56,508 nucleotides of DNA from positions 1 to 56,508 of IMG/VR virus record IMGVR_UViG_3300010392_000731; one strand, 5' to 3'. Source of the stretch: a virus. Every line of letters starts with the position of its first letter. Positions within the stretch are counted from its first letter, which is position 1. The position numbers and the translations under genes are program-made. Under the pieces are notes generated by a model that had not been told where the DNA came from, searched no databases, and saw nothing but the letters and a program-made list of their open reading frames with translations. Positions 39,676-48,105 of this stretch are shown here, in pieces.

Positions 39676-42441
39676 TTACTTAACCCCTGTCTGGAGCTGT
39701 TGATTGACGTAGTTGCCTACAAGACTATCATAATTGTAAAGCGTATCATACGCGTAATTACCTTGGATTGCAGGAAAACTTGAAGTATCAGCTGATTGTA
39801 GCGCAGTAAGGAACTGAGAATCAAGCGCTACTGCTTCTACGTCAGGCCTGTTTGCGAGTTCATCTTCTATTTTCTTTTGTGCTTCTGCAGCTGTTTCCTG
39901 CAGGTCTTCGGCTATTTCATTGGCTTCAACGTTCTCCAACAGCATCAGATTACCAGCGAATTCGGTACTGAGATCAAGTAAAGTTTCTGCCTGCATAAGA
40001 GTCTCAGTAGACAGCAACTCAGGGTTGCTGAGGTAAATAGCTGCAGCTACTCCAGCGATAGCGGCCAGTATGTTATTGCCAGTGGCGTCAGCCACGAACA
40101 TTATTAACTCACCAATCGCATAGTTGATTACCAGGCCTTGAACTGCTGACAGAAGACCTGCAGCAACACCTGAAGCTTTACCAAAGCTATAAATTGTAAT
40201 TACTACCGCTACTACTATCATCGCAAATTCGAACAGGTCAAAGAAAGCTTCTGTCTCATACCATTCTAGATGAGTGATATTTATTGCATTACAGTCTACC
40301 CTGGCCATGTACTGATACACTTCCATCTGCTCTTTGGCAGTTACAGTCTGGAATATGTCCCAGGATACAGGTATGGTGAATTCATCGTCACCAAGAACAG
40401 ACAGCGCAACCTCATGGTAGCTTTGATAGTTGATAGCCGTCATACCGTTCATGTTTGTCATTACTATCTGGTCATATGAGCCGGCTAACTTTTGGTATCT
40501 CATTGTCAAGGTAGTTCCTGATATAAAGTGCGTGTAGTCACCTTCAGTTGTCACCACCCCAACAATACCAGGTGTAAACGTATGGCTAGACCATACGATA
40601 GCATTTTCTATGTCACCTTCCTTTATGGTGGCATTGAACTGTCCTATATTAGACTGCAGGCCTGATGTAACAACAATCTGCTCCCAGGCCAGGTACAACA
40701 TTTTTGATACAACCTTGTTTGTGTCCAGCGGGTTCAACGCAAAATTAATGTACGCATCATCTATGTCACCAACATCTGGATTTGTTCCTATAGCATCGAG
40801 AAACTCTTCGATTTCTAGTCCAGCCCTGGCCATCAGCATTCTGGTTGTTATGTACTGATTACTGCCAGTACCATACAACGCGTCCAACTGCTGCTTTTCT
40901 TTCCGCAAAATGGCCAATGGCAGCATTTCTAAGTTGCTGATAACTGTGTCAGTTGGTAACAGGTCCCATGTCATATCACTGTGAGGATATATCCAATAAT
41001 TGTATTGACCTGGTATGGCGCTATCATCTTGATACGTAACTACCAATGAGGGCTCAGTGGTATAAGGCGCCTTCGTAATGGTGTCGTTATCTACCTTGGT
41101 TCCGGGGAGAGGCTCAAGTGTACCATCGATAATTGTCACCGTTGACACAGCGGTGATATCGATACTGTCGACATCGGTTGAGTTCTCGAGGAACACTTCA
41201 AACTGCTCTCTGTCATCGTCCGCAACATCTGCGTAGATATCTACCATGATCTGTTGAACTTCACCCACAGTACCAGCGAAGTTTAATGTGCCCGTTGTAT
41301 TGTCGTAGTCCACTCCTCCAGTTATTGATCCCAGGTCTGTAAAGTTGTAGTCGACATCGAAGGCTCCAGAAGGAGCAGCGAGCTCTAGTTTGACGTCAAT
41401 AGTGATAGTAACGTTGGCCTCATCTACGATTACATCGTTCATAGTCAGCTTCAATGTATCATCGTCTGTGATGGTGCAGTTGACAGTGTCCTGGCCGTTT
41501 ATAGTAACCGTCTCGAATACTCCACCTGTGTTGTCGATCGAGCCAATGGTTATAGCAAACGTCCGATTAGCATTGCCTGTCTCCGCGGTAACTATATCTA
41601 CTCCGATCTCGTCAGTACCAGCGAGCATTATTACTGAGGCAACTTCGGTGTAGTCCACTCCGTCTACAGCAGTACCTGCGTAAGTAAAACCAACGGTGAT
41701 CTGTTCTCCAGCTGGCACCGGTCGATTAGAATATACAGTGAAAGGTGCTGTATCGCCCTCGGTTATCTGAGAGGGCCCCAAGATCCAAAATTGAGCCTCT
41801 TCATTTGTGCGGCTGATATTTACCGTGTAGTTGTCAGGCCCTGAATTGTAATCGATATCCCCGACAATCCAACCTCCCATCGTAGCTCCATAGGTGTCAG
41901 TAAACGTGAGTGTATTGTCCCATGGCTGGTAGAACTCAGGAGCATCTTGCATTTCCCACCGGTAGTGATCTGTAGGAGTGGGGTTACGACTTATTGCTGA
42001 CAGAACTGTGTGTGTGGATCCAAATGTAGTGTCCAGAGCTTGTTGTACATCAGCGAAGTCGACAGCCACGCCAGCAATATTCATAGTAGGTAAACCGGCA
42101 TAGTATAGATTGAGCTCTCCGTACCTGAAGTAAGCCCGTATCTGCCCTTTAGTTCGGAAGATCTGCTGCATGTAGTTTGGGAAGTAAGATGTGTCAGTCT
42201 CAATTTTACTAAATATGGTTCTAACCAGAGCAGCCTGAACAACGTTTACGGTGTTGGTGGCGTAGATAGGAGACGATACCCTCTGTACGACAACTACCGT
42301 TTCATCTTCTATACCAAATATGGCAAATACCTGTTCCAGTATAGGTTCAACTATTTCGTCCCACACAACTTTTACTACGTCTGCGATTACCTCGATTACG
42401 GCAGTGGCAATATCTTCGAGGAACTCAATTACAGCGCTCAT
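39676..42441 (-). CDS. Large virion protein with two Calx-beta-like domains and hydrophobic segments
   Basis: The 921-residue product starts with an acidic amphipathic helix region (FLEDIATAVIEVIADVVKVV). Residues ~225-330 and ~335-445 look like tandem Calx-beta domains: ITEGDTAPFTVYSNRPVPAG with GVDYTEV and ITDDDT, then VIVDEANVTITIDVKLE with GGVDYDNTTGTLNFAGT and DDDREQFEVFLEN. They interrupt what seems to be one structural protein. Near the C-terminus are hydrophobic stretches (FEFAMIVVAVVITIYSF and NILAAIAGVAAAIYL). Calx-beta domains bind calcium in adhesion proteins. Membrane-active ejection plus adhesion is possible; the core family is not recognised. Confidence 0.6.
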   Translation of the reverse strand: MSAVIEFLEDIATAVIEVIADVVKVVWDEIVEPILEQVFAIFGIEDETVVVVQRVSSPIYATNTVNVVQAALVRTIFSKIETDTSYFPNYMQQIFRTKGQIRAYFRYGELNLYYAGLPTMNIAGVAVDFADVQQALDTTFGSTHTVLSAISRNPTPTDHYRWEMQDAPEFYQPWDNTLTFTDTYGATMGGWIVGDIDYNSGPDNYTVNISRTNEEAQFWILGPSQITEGDTAPFTVYSNRPVPAGEQITVGFTYAGTAVDGVDYTEVASVIMLAGTDEIGVDIVTAETGNANRTFAITIGSIDNTGGVFETVTINGQDTVNCTITDDDTLKLTMNDVIVDEANVTITIDVKLELAAPSGAFDVDYNFTDLGSITGGVDYDNTTGTLNFAGTVGEVQQIMVDIYADVADDDREQFEVFLENSTDVDSIDITAVSTVTIIDGTLEPLPGTKVDNDTITKAPYTTEPSLVVTYQDDSAIPGQYNYWIYPHSDMTWDLLPTDTVISNLEMLPLAILRKEKQQLDALYGTGSNQYITTRMLMARAGLEIEEFLDAIGTNPDVGDIDDAYINFALNPLDTNKVVSKMLYLAWEQIVVTSGLQSNIGQFNATIKEGDIENAIVWSSHTFTPGIVGVVTTEGDYTHFISGTTLTMRYQKLAGSYDQIVMTNMNGMTAINYQSYHEVALSVLGDDEFTIPVSWDIFQTVTAKEQMEVYQYMARVDCNAINITHLEWYETEAFFDLFEFAMIVVAVVITIYSFGKASGVAAGLLSAVQGLVINYAIGELIMFVADATGNNILAAIAGVAAAIYLSNPELLSTETLMQAETLLDLSTEFAGNLMLLENVEANEIAEDLQETAAEAQKKIEDELANRPDVEAVALDSQFLTALQSADTSSFPAIQGNYAYDTLYNYDSLVGNYVNQQLQTGVK

Positions 42442-42920
42442 TTTTCGTGCACATCATTCAGATTAAGTAGGCCTACTATCTTCTTACGGAAGTCATCAAC
42501 TCGAACCATGAGAGGGTGATTTGCATCCCTGTGGCAACGCTTCATTGATATGACAGTGAGCATTGACTTATATTCATCCATGAATTTTCCTGGGTGCAGT
42601 TTAAAACGCATCATGTGGGTATCATTGTCTTCGAAGGAGAACACTCCAATGAACAGAGAAAGCAGATCCAGGGTATTCTGATGACCATATAAAGCGACTC
42701 CGTACGCCATCCTGAGATTGTGTTTCTCGTAATATAGGAATGTGTCATTCAGACACCAAGCGTTTCCATCTTCGATACAGTCAGCCATACGTTCCTGGAA
42801 AGCCTCCTTTTCACCCTCCGGGATCCAGTGCTTGATGCTCTGGTAGTGGGCGCCTATATCCGCCATAACGCATTGGCGGTAGTTCCTCTTCTTTTTAAAT
42901 AGATCATCAAGTACGGGCAT
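42438..42920 (-). CDS. Hypothetical protein next to the ketosynthase, 160 residues
   Basis: A soluble, His/Met-rich protein (MAYGVALYGHQNTLDLLSLF, HMMRFKLHPGKFMDEYKSML) that overlaps the ketosynthase gene by 14 bases upstream and the 921-residue gene by four downstream. It could belong to the acyl-carrier/ketosynthase group, for instance as an acyl transfer or target protein, or be a virion protein. No motif decides this. Confidence 0.5.
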   Translation of the reverse strand: MPVLDDLFKKKRNYRQCVMADIGAHYQSIKHWIPEGEKEAFQERMADCIEDGNAWCLNDTFLYYEKHNLRMAYGVALYGHQNTLDLLSLFIGVFSFEDNDTHMMRFKLHPGKFMDEYKSMLTVISMKRCHRDANHPLMVRVDDFRKKIVGLLNLNDVHEK

Positions 42921-43749
42921 TGGGTTTCGTTAACGTAAACGCTCCATAGTAGCCACCGAGGCCATTAGCAGTAACGAGTATCCTACCACGTATCTTTGGA
43001 TCGTCCAGTACTAAACATGTCTCTAGCAAAGCACTGATGCCTTGAGTGTGCCCTATGTCCTGTTTGTACGCCAGTGGAGTAGCTACCTGAGCCAGGCCAG
43101 CTTCTGCTGCAGTATTTGATGGGGTACCGGTACCGTGCAACTTGACATAGCCAACACGGTAGGAGGGGATTAAAGTATCGAGATCTTCCCTGGTGAAGGT
43201 GAACGGGTTGGCATTATATGACCACTTCCATTGCACTTGGCTGATGTCAAACCCTGCATCAAGCCGCATGTAAACGAAGCCATCTCCGCAGACGACGTCA
43301 ATACCTAGCTCTCGGAACAGCCGGACAGTGTCCGGAGTTGTCCGCTCTTGTCCGATTATTACTATCTCATCTACGTCACCCTCGGCCAGCAGGTCTTGAG
43401 CTCTTTTAAGTGCCAGTATTCCAGAGGCACAGGTGCCGGCAACTACCTCGAGTGACTTTAGGTGTTCGATATTCTGGAATGTAGAAGCCCATTGGTGAGC
43501 CATATAGGCACTGCTGCCTTTAATAGCGGTGACATACTTATCTGTGCCTTTACCAAGGCCAGCTTCGGACTGGGATATAGCTGTACCATCAACGTATATA
43601 AACGCTGTAGGCCTGGTTAACTTGACATACAAACGTGCCAGGTCTATGAACTGCGGTGTTGATGGTTTATCCCGATCGAGTTCGGGTATGATTACTTGCT
43701 TATTTTTGAGGAGACTTCCTGAGATGTGGACTGTTTCGATAATATGCAT
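42907..43749 (-). CDS. Compact beta-ketoacyl-ACP synthase-like protein (thiolase fold)
   Basis: The 280-residue protein has the active-site elements of FabB/FabF-type condensing enzymes: nucleophile Cys107 in VVAGTCASGILALKRAQDLL, His205 in VKLHGTGTPSNTAAEAG, Lys229 and His234 in YKQDIGHTQG with the exact K-x-x-x-G-H spacing of FabF, and a Gly-rich NGLGG near 262-266. All catalytic residues for decarboxylative condensation are present. It is shorter than FabF (about 410), so it is trimmed in the N-terminal and cap regions. It overlaps the carrier protein gene by 58 bases, so both should be translated together. Substrate unknown; an extracted role in host lipid synthesis or virion protein acylation is speculative. 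Confidence 0.8.
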   Translation of the reverse strand: MHIIETVHISGSLLKNKQVIIPELDRDKPSTPQFIDLARLYVKLTRPTAFIYVDGTAISQSEAGLGKGTDKYVTAIKGSSAYMAHQWASTFQNIEHLKSLEVVAGTCASGILALKRAQDLLAEGDVDEIVIIGQERTTPDTVRLFRELGIDVVCGDGFVYMRLDAGFDISQVQWKWSYNANPFTFTREDLDTLIPSYRVGYVKLHGTGTPSNTAAEAGLAQVATPLAYKQDIGHTQGISALLETCLVLDDPKIRGRILVTANGLGGYYGAFTLTKPNART

Positions 43750-43979
43750 TGGCGTACGAGTTCCCGTATAGTTAGTGTTTGAAAGTCCATGGTTGACAGA
43801 GCATCAGCGTCAATTGGCACGTCCTTGAATATAGGGTAATCTGCTTCAAGCGTGGCAATGGTGATGACTGTTCCGAGACTGTCGAGTTGTGCGTCACTGA
43901 ACATACTGTTCATAGTGACACGCTCACCTTTCTCATCAACGATTATCTCATTGAGTCGATCTAGTATTTCTTGCTTCAT
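43692..43979 (-). CDS. Acyl carrier protein
   Basis: The 95-residue protein is acidic and helical with the carrier signature DAQLDSLGTVITIATLE; Ser34 in D-S-L is the expected 4'-phosphopantetheine site. The C-terminal helix TIRELVRQCI fits helix IV of the family. A tail of ~17 residues overlaps the ketosynthase gene in another frame. No phosphopantetheinyl transferase is visible here, so host AcpS would have to load it. The start follows AAGGAAAACCA. Its place inside the late structural operon is unusual. Confidence 0.8.
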   Translation of the reverse strand: MKQEILDRLNEIIVDEKGERVTMNSMFSDAQLDSLGTVITIATLEADYPIFKDVPIDADALSTMDFQTLTIRELVRQCILSKQSTSQEVSSKISK

Positions 43980-43989
43980 TGGTTTTCCT

Positions 43990-44667
43990 TTATGGAATGG
44001 TTACTGAAGAACCTACATCTGCGAGTAGCTCATCACATACTGCGTCGATGGAAGGCTCCTTGGTGCAGTCCGGAGCCGTAGCTGTACCGGCGATGGACAA
44101 GGTTACAGCGTAGCCATCAAGCATTTGCTTGAGAATTTTCTGCTTGGTATCACTGGCGAACCCGAGAGTTTGGGCTTCTATCAGTGTCTTCTTGGAGAAT
44201 AAGAGTCCACCAGTTGGATCTGAAGTTTGTGCAAGTTCACTTTCTTGCTGCTGCCCAACCAGGGCAACGTCAGCGTAAATTTTGGCTACCTGGCCAATTA
44301 CCAGGTCGACCTTGTTCTGGGCTTCGGAAATCTGCTCATCGATAAGTCCGGTACCAGTGCTGGCTCCTAGAACCAGGTCACCGTCCACGTCCGTGGTTAC
44401 AGAGTAACCCCATTGCTTTTCAACAGTGGCTTCGAGTATGGCCGCTTCCATAGCCGTTTTGTCTTTGTTTAGGAGGAAGGCGATCGAGCTCTTCAGTACT
44501 TCCTGCATGACACCCAGGTAAACCTGTGCGAAATCTGACCCGGTTATGCGATCTTGGTCATATTGGTCCTGGAGCCTGAGCTCTGCAGTCTGCATGAGGG
44601 TATCGAAAACACCATCGCCTGGTGCGGATACCAGTTCATTGGTCAGGTCTGTAAGCTTTACGGTCAT
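43990..44667 (-). CDS. Tail-type virion structural protein
   Basis: The 225-residue product (LTDLTNELVSAPGDGVFDTL, then QDQYDQDRITGSDFAQVYLG) resembles a conserved structural protein seen in many marine and enteric podo- and siphoviruses, with helices and an N-terminal L-x-D-L-x-N start. The Gln-rich helix near 120-150 is probably a coiled coil. Role: tail or head-tail region, from resemblance recalled and context. Confidence 0.5.
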   Translation of the reverse strand: MTVKLTDLTNELVSAPGDGVFDTLMQTAELRLQDQYDQDRITGSDFAQVYLGVMQEVLKSSIAFLLNKDKTAMEAAILEATVEKQWGYSVTTDVDGDLVLGASTGTGLIDEQISEAQNKVDLVIGQVAKIYADVALVGQQQESELAQTSDPTGGLLFSKKTLIEAQTLGFASDTKQKILKQMLDGYAVTLSIAGTATAPDCTKEPSIDAVCDELLADVGSSVTIP

Positions 44668-44722
44668 AAGGTTTTTCCTGTTAAGGGGTGGATTCTACTA
44701 GTAAATGCTCATTAGTACAATA

Positions 44723-46279
44723 TTACGGTATAGCACCCATCGACGGAGTTCGTTGAAATAATATGTAATCATCCAGCCTACTTGAGTCTTTCTGCATAAT
44801 AAAGGCCCAACCAGATTGACCCCAGACATCATCTGGTGATTGCTCGTGATAGTAATTTGCTCTGTTGTAGTTACCCGGATCAAAAGCCGGGTGATTTAAA
44901 GTGGTAATATCCCAAAGTGCTTGCAATCCGAGCCAAGGCTCTACTGTTGGCCTAGCAAATTGTGGTGCTATTCCAGGAGTTATCGATGCAGCATCGTACC
45001 AACCTGCCTGGTCTCTGTACATAATCCATGGTCTGGCAAATTCAGGCAAGTACATAAGGATGTATACGTTTCCAGTATTGCTGGCCATACCCATATCAGT
45101 GTAACTCCAACCAAGGTTGGTAAAGGTGTCAGGTCCCCAGGCAGCTGAGAAGTCAGTAATATCACCCGCTGCATTCATATATCCTTGGGCTGCAACTACA
45201 ACACTGCTGCCGTCAGTGGCCGTATGGTTCAAACCTCTGGTTCCAGCTCCACCAAGAATTTGGTTAGCAGTAACTTCTGTCCAGCCTGTACTACCGCCAG
45301 TATCTACCATTTTGTATCTGTATTGCTCAAGCACGGACTGCCAGTTAATAGTTACTCCATTTACTTCAAATCTTTTGTTGGTGTATATTTGCTCTCCGGC
45401 GTCACCTGGCAGCCAAACCTCAAGACTGTCTTGAGATACCCATGTCTTTCCGTCAGAGGATACCATTAAGGCTCTTGCTTGTACTGCTCGACTAGCTCTG
45501 TAGAATAATTGTAAACCAGGGTTCCACCATACCCCCATAGGGGCATCAGTGAGCCCGTTCCAGTCAGTATGGCCAGCTATTCCAGTAGCCAAAGGTATAT
45601 AAGTGAAGTTCACCAGATCCTCAGTCCACCAGGCATCACCATAGTATGAACTTATAACCCAAATGTCCAATGTCGGGGAATACGCGAATTGTCCAAGTAA
45701 GGAATTTCCACCTTGCCAACCTGGTAGAGTATTCGCTTCTTTGATAAATACCGGTTCATCTAACTCTGGTGTTGTCGTGTAAAGTCCTATGTTATCAAAT
45801 ATTGGAGTATTTTGTCTGGCAGAAAATACAACTAAGTCCCCACCATCGTACCCCAATCCGTATATAGCGTAATTTTCAGCCCACAGGTCATTGCTGCTGT
45901 TGATTGGGAAATTTGTTATGTAGGGATCTGGGCATATTTCAGGACCTCGTGTCAGTTTAGCCGGCGTACCGTTCAGTACGTAGCCAGGGACGTCTACAAC
46001 GTATATCTCCCGGTAAGCTTGAACTATGTGCGCCAGGTTAGTTCCGTCGCTCAGAGTCGCCTGGTGACGTCCAACGCATATAGGTGTAAGCTCGTAGGTG
46101 ATTTTCCCTTGAGTTGTAGCTGTCGGCGCCACATAAGTAAGTACTCCGTCGTCGGTGTACGTACTGACTCCACTGGGTAGTGTGAGGGCTACGTCGAAGT
46201 CGGCTTTAACCAGGGGCGCAGCGTTAGGCTGAATTATCCATTCGAAGGTGATAGTGGTATTTATTAAGTGAAATCCCAT
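44723..46279 (-). CDS. Beta-propeller-like virion protein, 518 residues
   Basis: Residues 1-100 are an Ig-like domain (ITFEWIIQPNAAPLVKADFD ... YTDDGVLTYVAP) shared with the next gene's product. Residues ~110-500 show repeated W/Y-rich strands (AYSPTLDIWVISSYYGDAWW, MVSSDGKTWVSQDSL, SSVVVAAQGYMNAAG), the look of a sialidase-type propeller. Such proteins are often tail appendages binding surface glycans. There are 55 bases without a feature before the upstream gene. Confidence 0.6.
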   Translation of the reverse strand: MGFHLINTTITFEWIIQPNAAPLVKADFDVALTLPSGVSTYTDDGVLTYVAPTATTQGKITYELTPICVGRHQATLSDGTNLAHIVQAYREIYVVDVPGYVLNGTPAKLTRGPEICPDPYITNFPINSSNDLWAENYAIYGLGYDGGDLVVFSARQNTPIFDNIGLYTTTPELDEPVFIKEANTLPGWQGGNSLLGQFAYSPTLDIWVISSYYGDAWWTEDLVNFTYIPLATGIAGHTDWNGLTDAPMGVWWNPGLQLFYRASRAVQARALMVSSDGKTWVSQDSLEVWLPGDAGEQIYTNKRFEVNGVTINWQSVLEQYRYKMVDTGGSTGWTEVTANQILGGAGTRGLNHTATDGSSVVVAAQGYMNAAGDITDFSAAWGPDTFTNLGWSYTDMGMASNTGNVYILMYLPEFARPWIMYRDQAGWYDAASITPGIAPQFARPTVEPWLGLQALWDITTLNHPAFDPGNYNRANYYHEQSPDDVWGQSGWAFIMQKDSSRLDDYILFQRTPSMGAIP

Positions 46280-46285
46280 TTCAGT

Positions 46286-47428
46286 CTACGGTTGATTATA
46301 TTGGTAAACAATAGCAGGGCTTCTGGCACAAATATACATGCTGGATTCAGAAGGTGTTATGTAGAAAGACTGGCTGCTGGTAGTCTCTGCATTAGTGGAT
46401 TTCTGTATACCAGAGTAACTTGCTGAAGATACAATCCATGGATCAGATAAATTATACTGCCAAACGTTGTTGCTTCGAGTTACGTAGAATCGAGTTCCGT
46501 CTCCGTTAAAACGGGAATCTTTATTTATAATAATCTCAGTAGAGTAATCGTAAAACACAGAGTCGTAAGATATTGAACTTAAATCCCAGGAAGTGCTGGC
46601 GGAATATTGATATACCCTGTCAAGATCAGACGTGAAAGTATAGAACTTATCACCATCCGGTCTCCATGCAAGACCCTGAATAAAGGTAGCTTCTGGTGTA
46701 TCGACAACGTTTCCACTATAAACCCCAGTGCTGATATCCCAAGGGGTACTCAAAGAGTATTCCCATATATTATTGCCGCTGTTGGGCGAACGTGAAACGT
46801 AAACAGCATCCCCGGATAAACTAAAAGTCATACTAACCGCCCAAGGTGAGGATATCAGTGCTCCAGTATCTAAACTTTTCGATGCGTAACTACCGCTAAG
46901 CAGGTCGTAAGGAGTACTCAACGTGTATTGATAGATAAACCCGTCGTCGATGTCGAGAACATACAATGCAGTTCCATCACTGCTTACATAGACACTCTCT
47001 GCAGAGCCTACTTGTGCTGAAACATTTAGGAATTGGCTTTGATAGGTTATTGTCGACAGATCATCGTAAAGTCCGATTGGCGGAATACGAGGTATAATAG
47101 GAGCAAGTCCTAGAGCTCTGGTACATGCTGCTGATACTGGAGGTGAAGCGAATATCCAGAAGTCTTTTTGATTGAGAATTGTGTAACTGGCACCAGTACC
47201 TGTGGCTAACCATATTGTCCATTTTCCGTTGGACGTAGGGGTGAACTTGTACTCCATGCAGCCACCGAAGAACTCGGAGGGAGCGGAGTAGTTTATTACG
47301 GCAGCATCAGTGTATGTGCCATTGAGGTCTGCAGGAATTATACGTACATCGTAATCGCTGGCAACAAGAGGTGTGTCAGTGGGTGGAAGTACCCAGGTTA
47401 TGGTTATCTCATTGCCAGCGATGTACAT
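46286..47428 (-). CDS. Beta-propeller virion protein with internal repeats, 380 residues
   Basis: An N-terminal ~100-residue Ig-like domain is shared with the adjacent 518-residue protein (ITITWVLPPTDTPLVASDYD ... YTDAAVINYSAP). Behind it are at least five repeats of the type IYQYTLSTPYDLLSGSY, IWEYSLSTPWDISTGVY, VYQYSASTSWDLSSISY and VWQYNLSDPWIVSSASY, each preceded by a FS.DG..VYVS-like strand. The period is about 48 residues, suggesting a five- or six-bladed propeller. Probably a surface appendage for receptor binding. Confidence 0.7.
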   Translation of the reverse strand: MYIAGNEITITWVLPPTDTPLVASDYDVRIIPADLNGTYTDAAVINYSAPSEFFGGCMEYKFTPTSNGKWTIWLATGTGASYTILNQKDFWIFASPPVSAACTRALGLAPIIPRIPPIGLYDDLSTITYQSQFLNVSAQVGSAESVYVSSDGTALYVLDIDDGFIYQYTLSTPYDLLSGSYASKSLDTGALISSPWAVSMTFSLSGDAVYVSRSPNSGNNIWEYSLSTPWDISTGVYSGNVVDTPEATFIQGLAWRPDGDKFYTFTSDLDRVYQYSASTSWDLSSISYDSVFYDYSTEIIINKDSRFNGDGTRFYVTRSNNVWQYNLSDPWIVSSASYSGIQKSTNAETTSSQSFYITPSESSMYICARSPAIVYQYNQP

Positions 47429-47441
47429 TCACGCAGCTGCC

Positions 47442-48017
47442 TTACTCAGCGGGCTGTTGTGAGTAGCTGATTACGTACTTGTTTACCATGACAGTAACTT
47501 TGTTGCCGGTACGCTTACCCTCTACTATTTCGTCCTTGTGCATTGGAATTTTGCATTGCCTGGCGTTTTCGATAAGGCACTTTTCCAACTGTACCGGAAT
47601 ATCCAGCGGTACACTTTTTGCAATAGAGAAATGCTGGTTCTCGACGGAAAGGAAAGCAGTAGTGGTCACTTCATTTTCACGATTATCTTTACTCGTGATG
47701 GTGACTATAGATGTTTTGAATGCTTCTTTCTTTGACGCAGCAATTTTCATACGTTTGCGGGAATACTCTGCATGGGCAGCAATAGCCCTGGCTTCTTTTC
47801 TGGTTTGAACAGGAGATTCTACTTCCTCTTCCTCTTCATCTTCGACCTCATCTTCCGGATCAGCTTTTGCCGCCGGACTTGGAGGTAGATCAAATTCGGG
47901 TTCGGGTTCGCCTTTAAAATCGGCCAGTAATGTGGCCAGGGCGACGTTGGAGATGTTGCCTTTAAATTCGAGACCGAAGTCAGTTGCTTCGGCGATCATT
48001 TCTTCACGATTACTCAT
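47442..48017 (-). CDS. Virion-associated protein with HeH/LEM-like N-terminus
   Basis: The 191-residue product starts with a short helix-extended-helix element (EMIAEATDFGLEFKGNISNV). An acidic linker follows (residues ~55-66, EDEVEDEEEEEVE), then a basic helix (RKRMKIAASKKEAFKT) and a beta-rich C-terminal half. It follows the major capsid gene behind a terminator, the place of N4 gp55. A capsid-associated or neck protein is plausible. Confidence 0.5.
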   Translation of the reverse strand: MSNREEMIAEATDFGLEFKGNISNVALATLLADFKGEPEPEFDLPPSPAAKADPEDEVEDEEEEEVESPVQTRKEARAIAAHAEYSRKRMKIAASKKEAFKTSIVTITSKDNRENEVTTTAFLSVENQHFSIAKSVPLDIPVQLEKCLIENARQCKIPMHKDEIVEGKRTGNKVTVMVNKYVISYSQQPAE

Positions 48018-48046
48018 AATTAAATCCCTATTGGGTTGTTTAAATT

Positions 48047-48085
48047 AAAAAAAGGGTGACCCCACAAATTCAATAGGGGCCACCC
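48047..48085 (-). terminator. Strong terminator behind the major capsid gene
   Basis: Read on the minus strand, GGGTGGCCCC (48085-48076) pairs with GGGGTCACCC (48063-48054) in a 10-bp stem with one G-U pair and a 12-base loop, followed by seven T residues. It lies 20 bases after the capsid stop. Partial termination here would make head genes more abundant than the distal late genes. Confidence 0.9.
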
Positions 48086-48105
48086 AGTTACTTACCTACT
48101 TGCGA

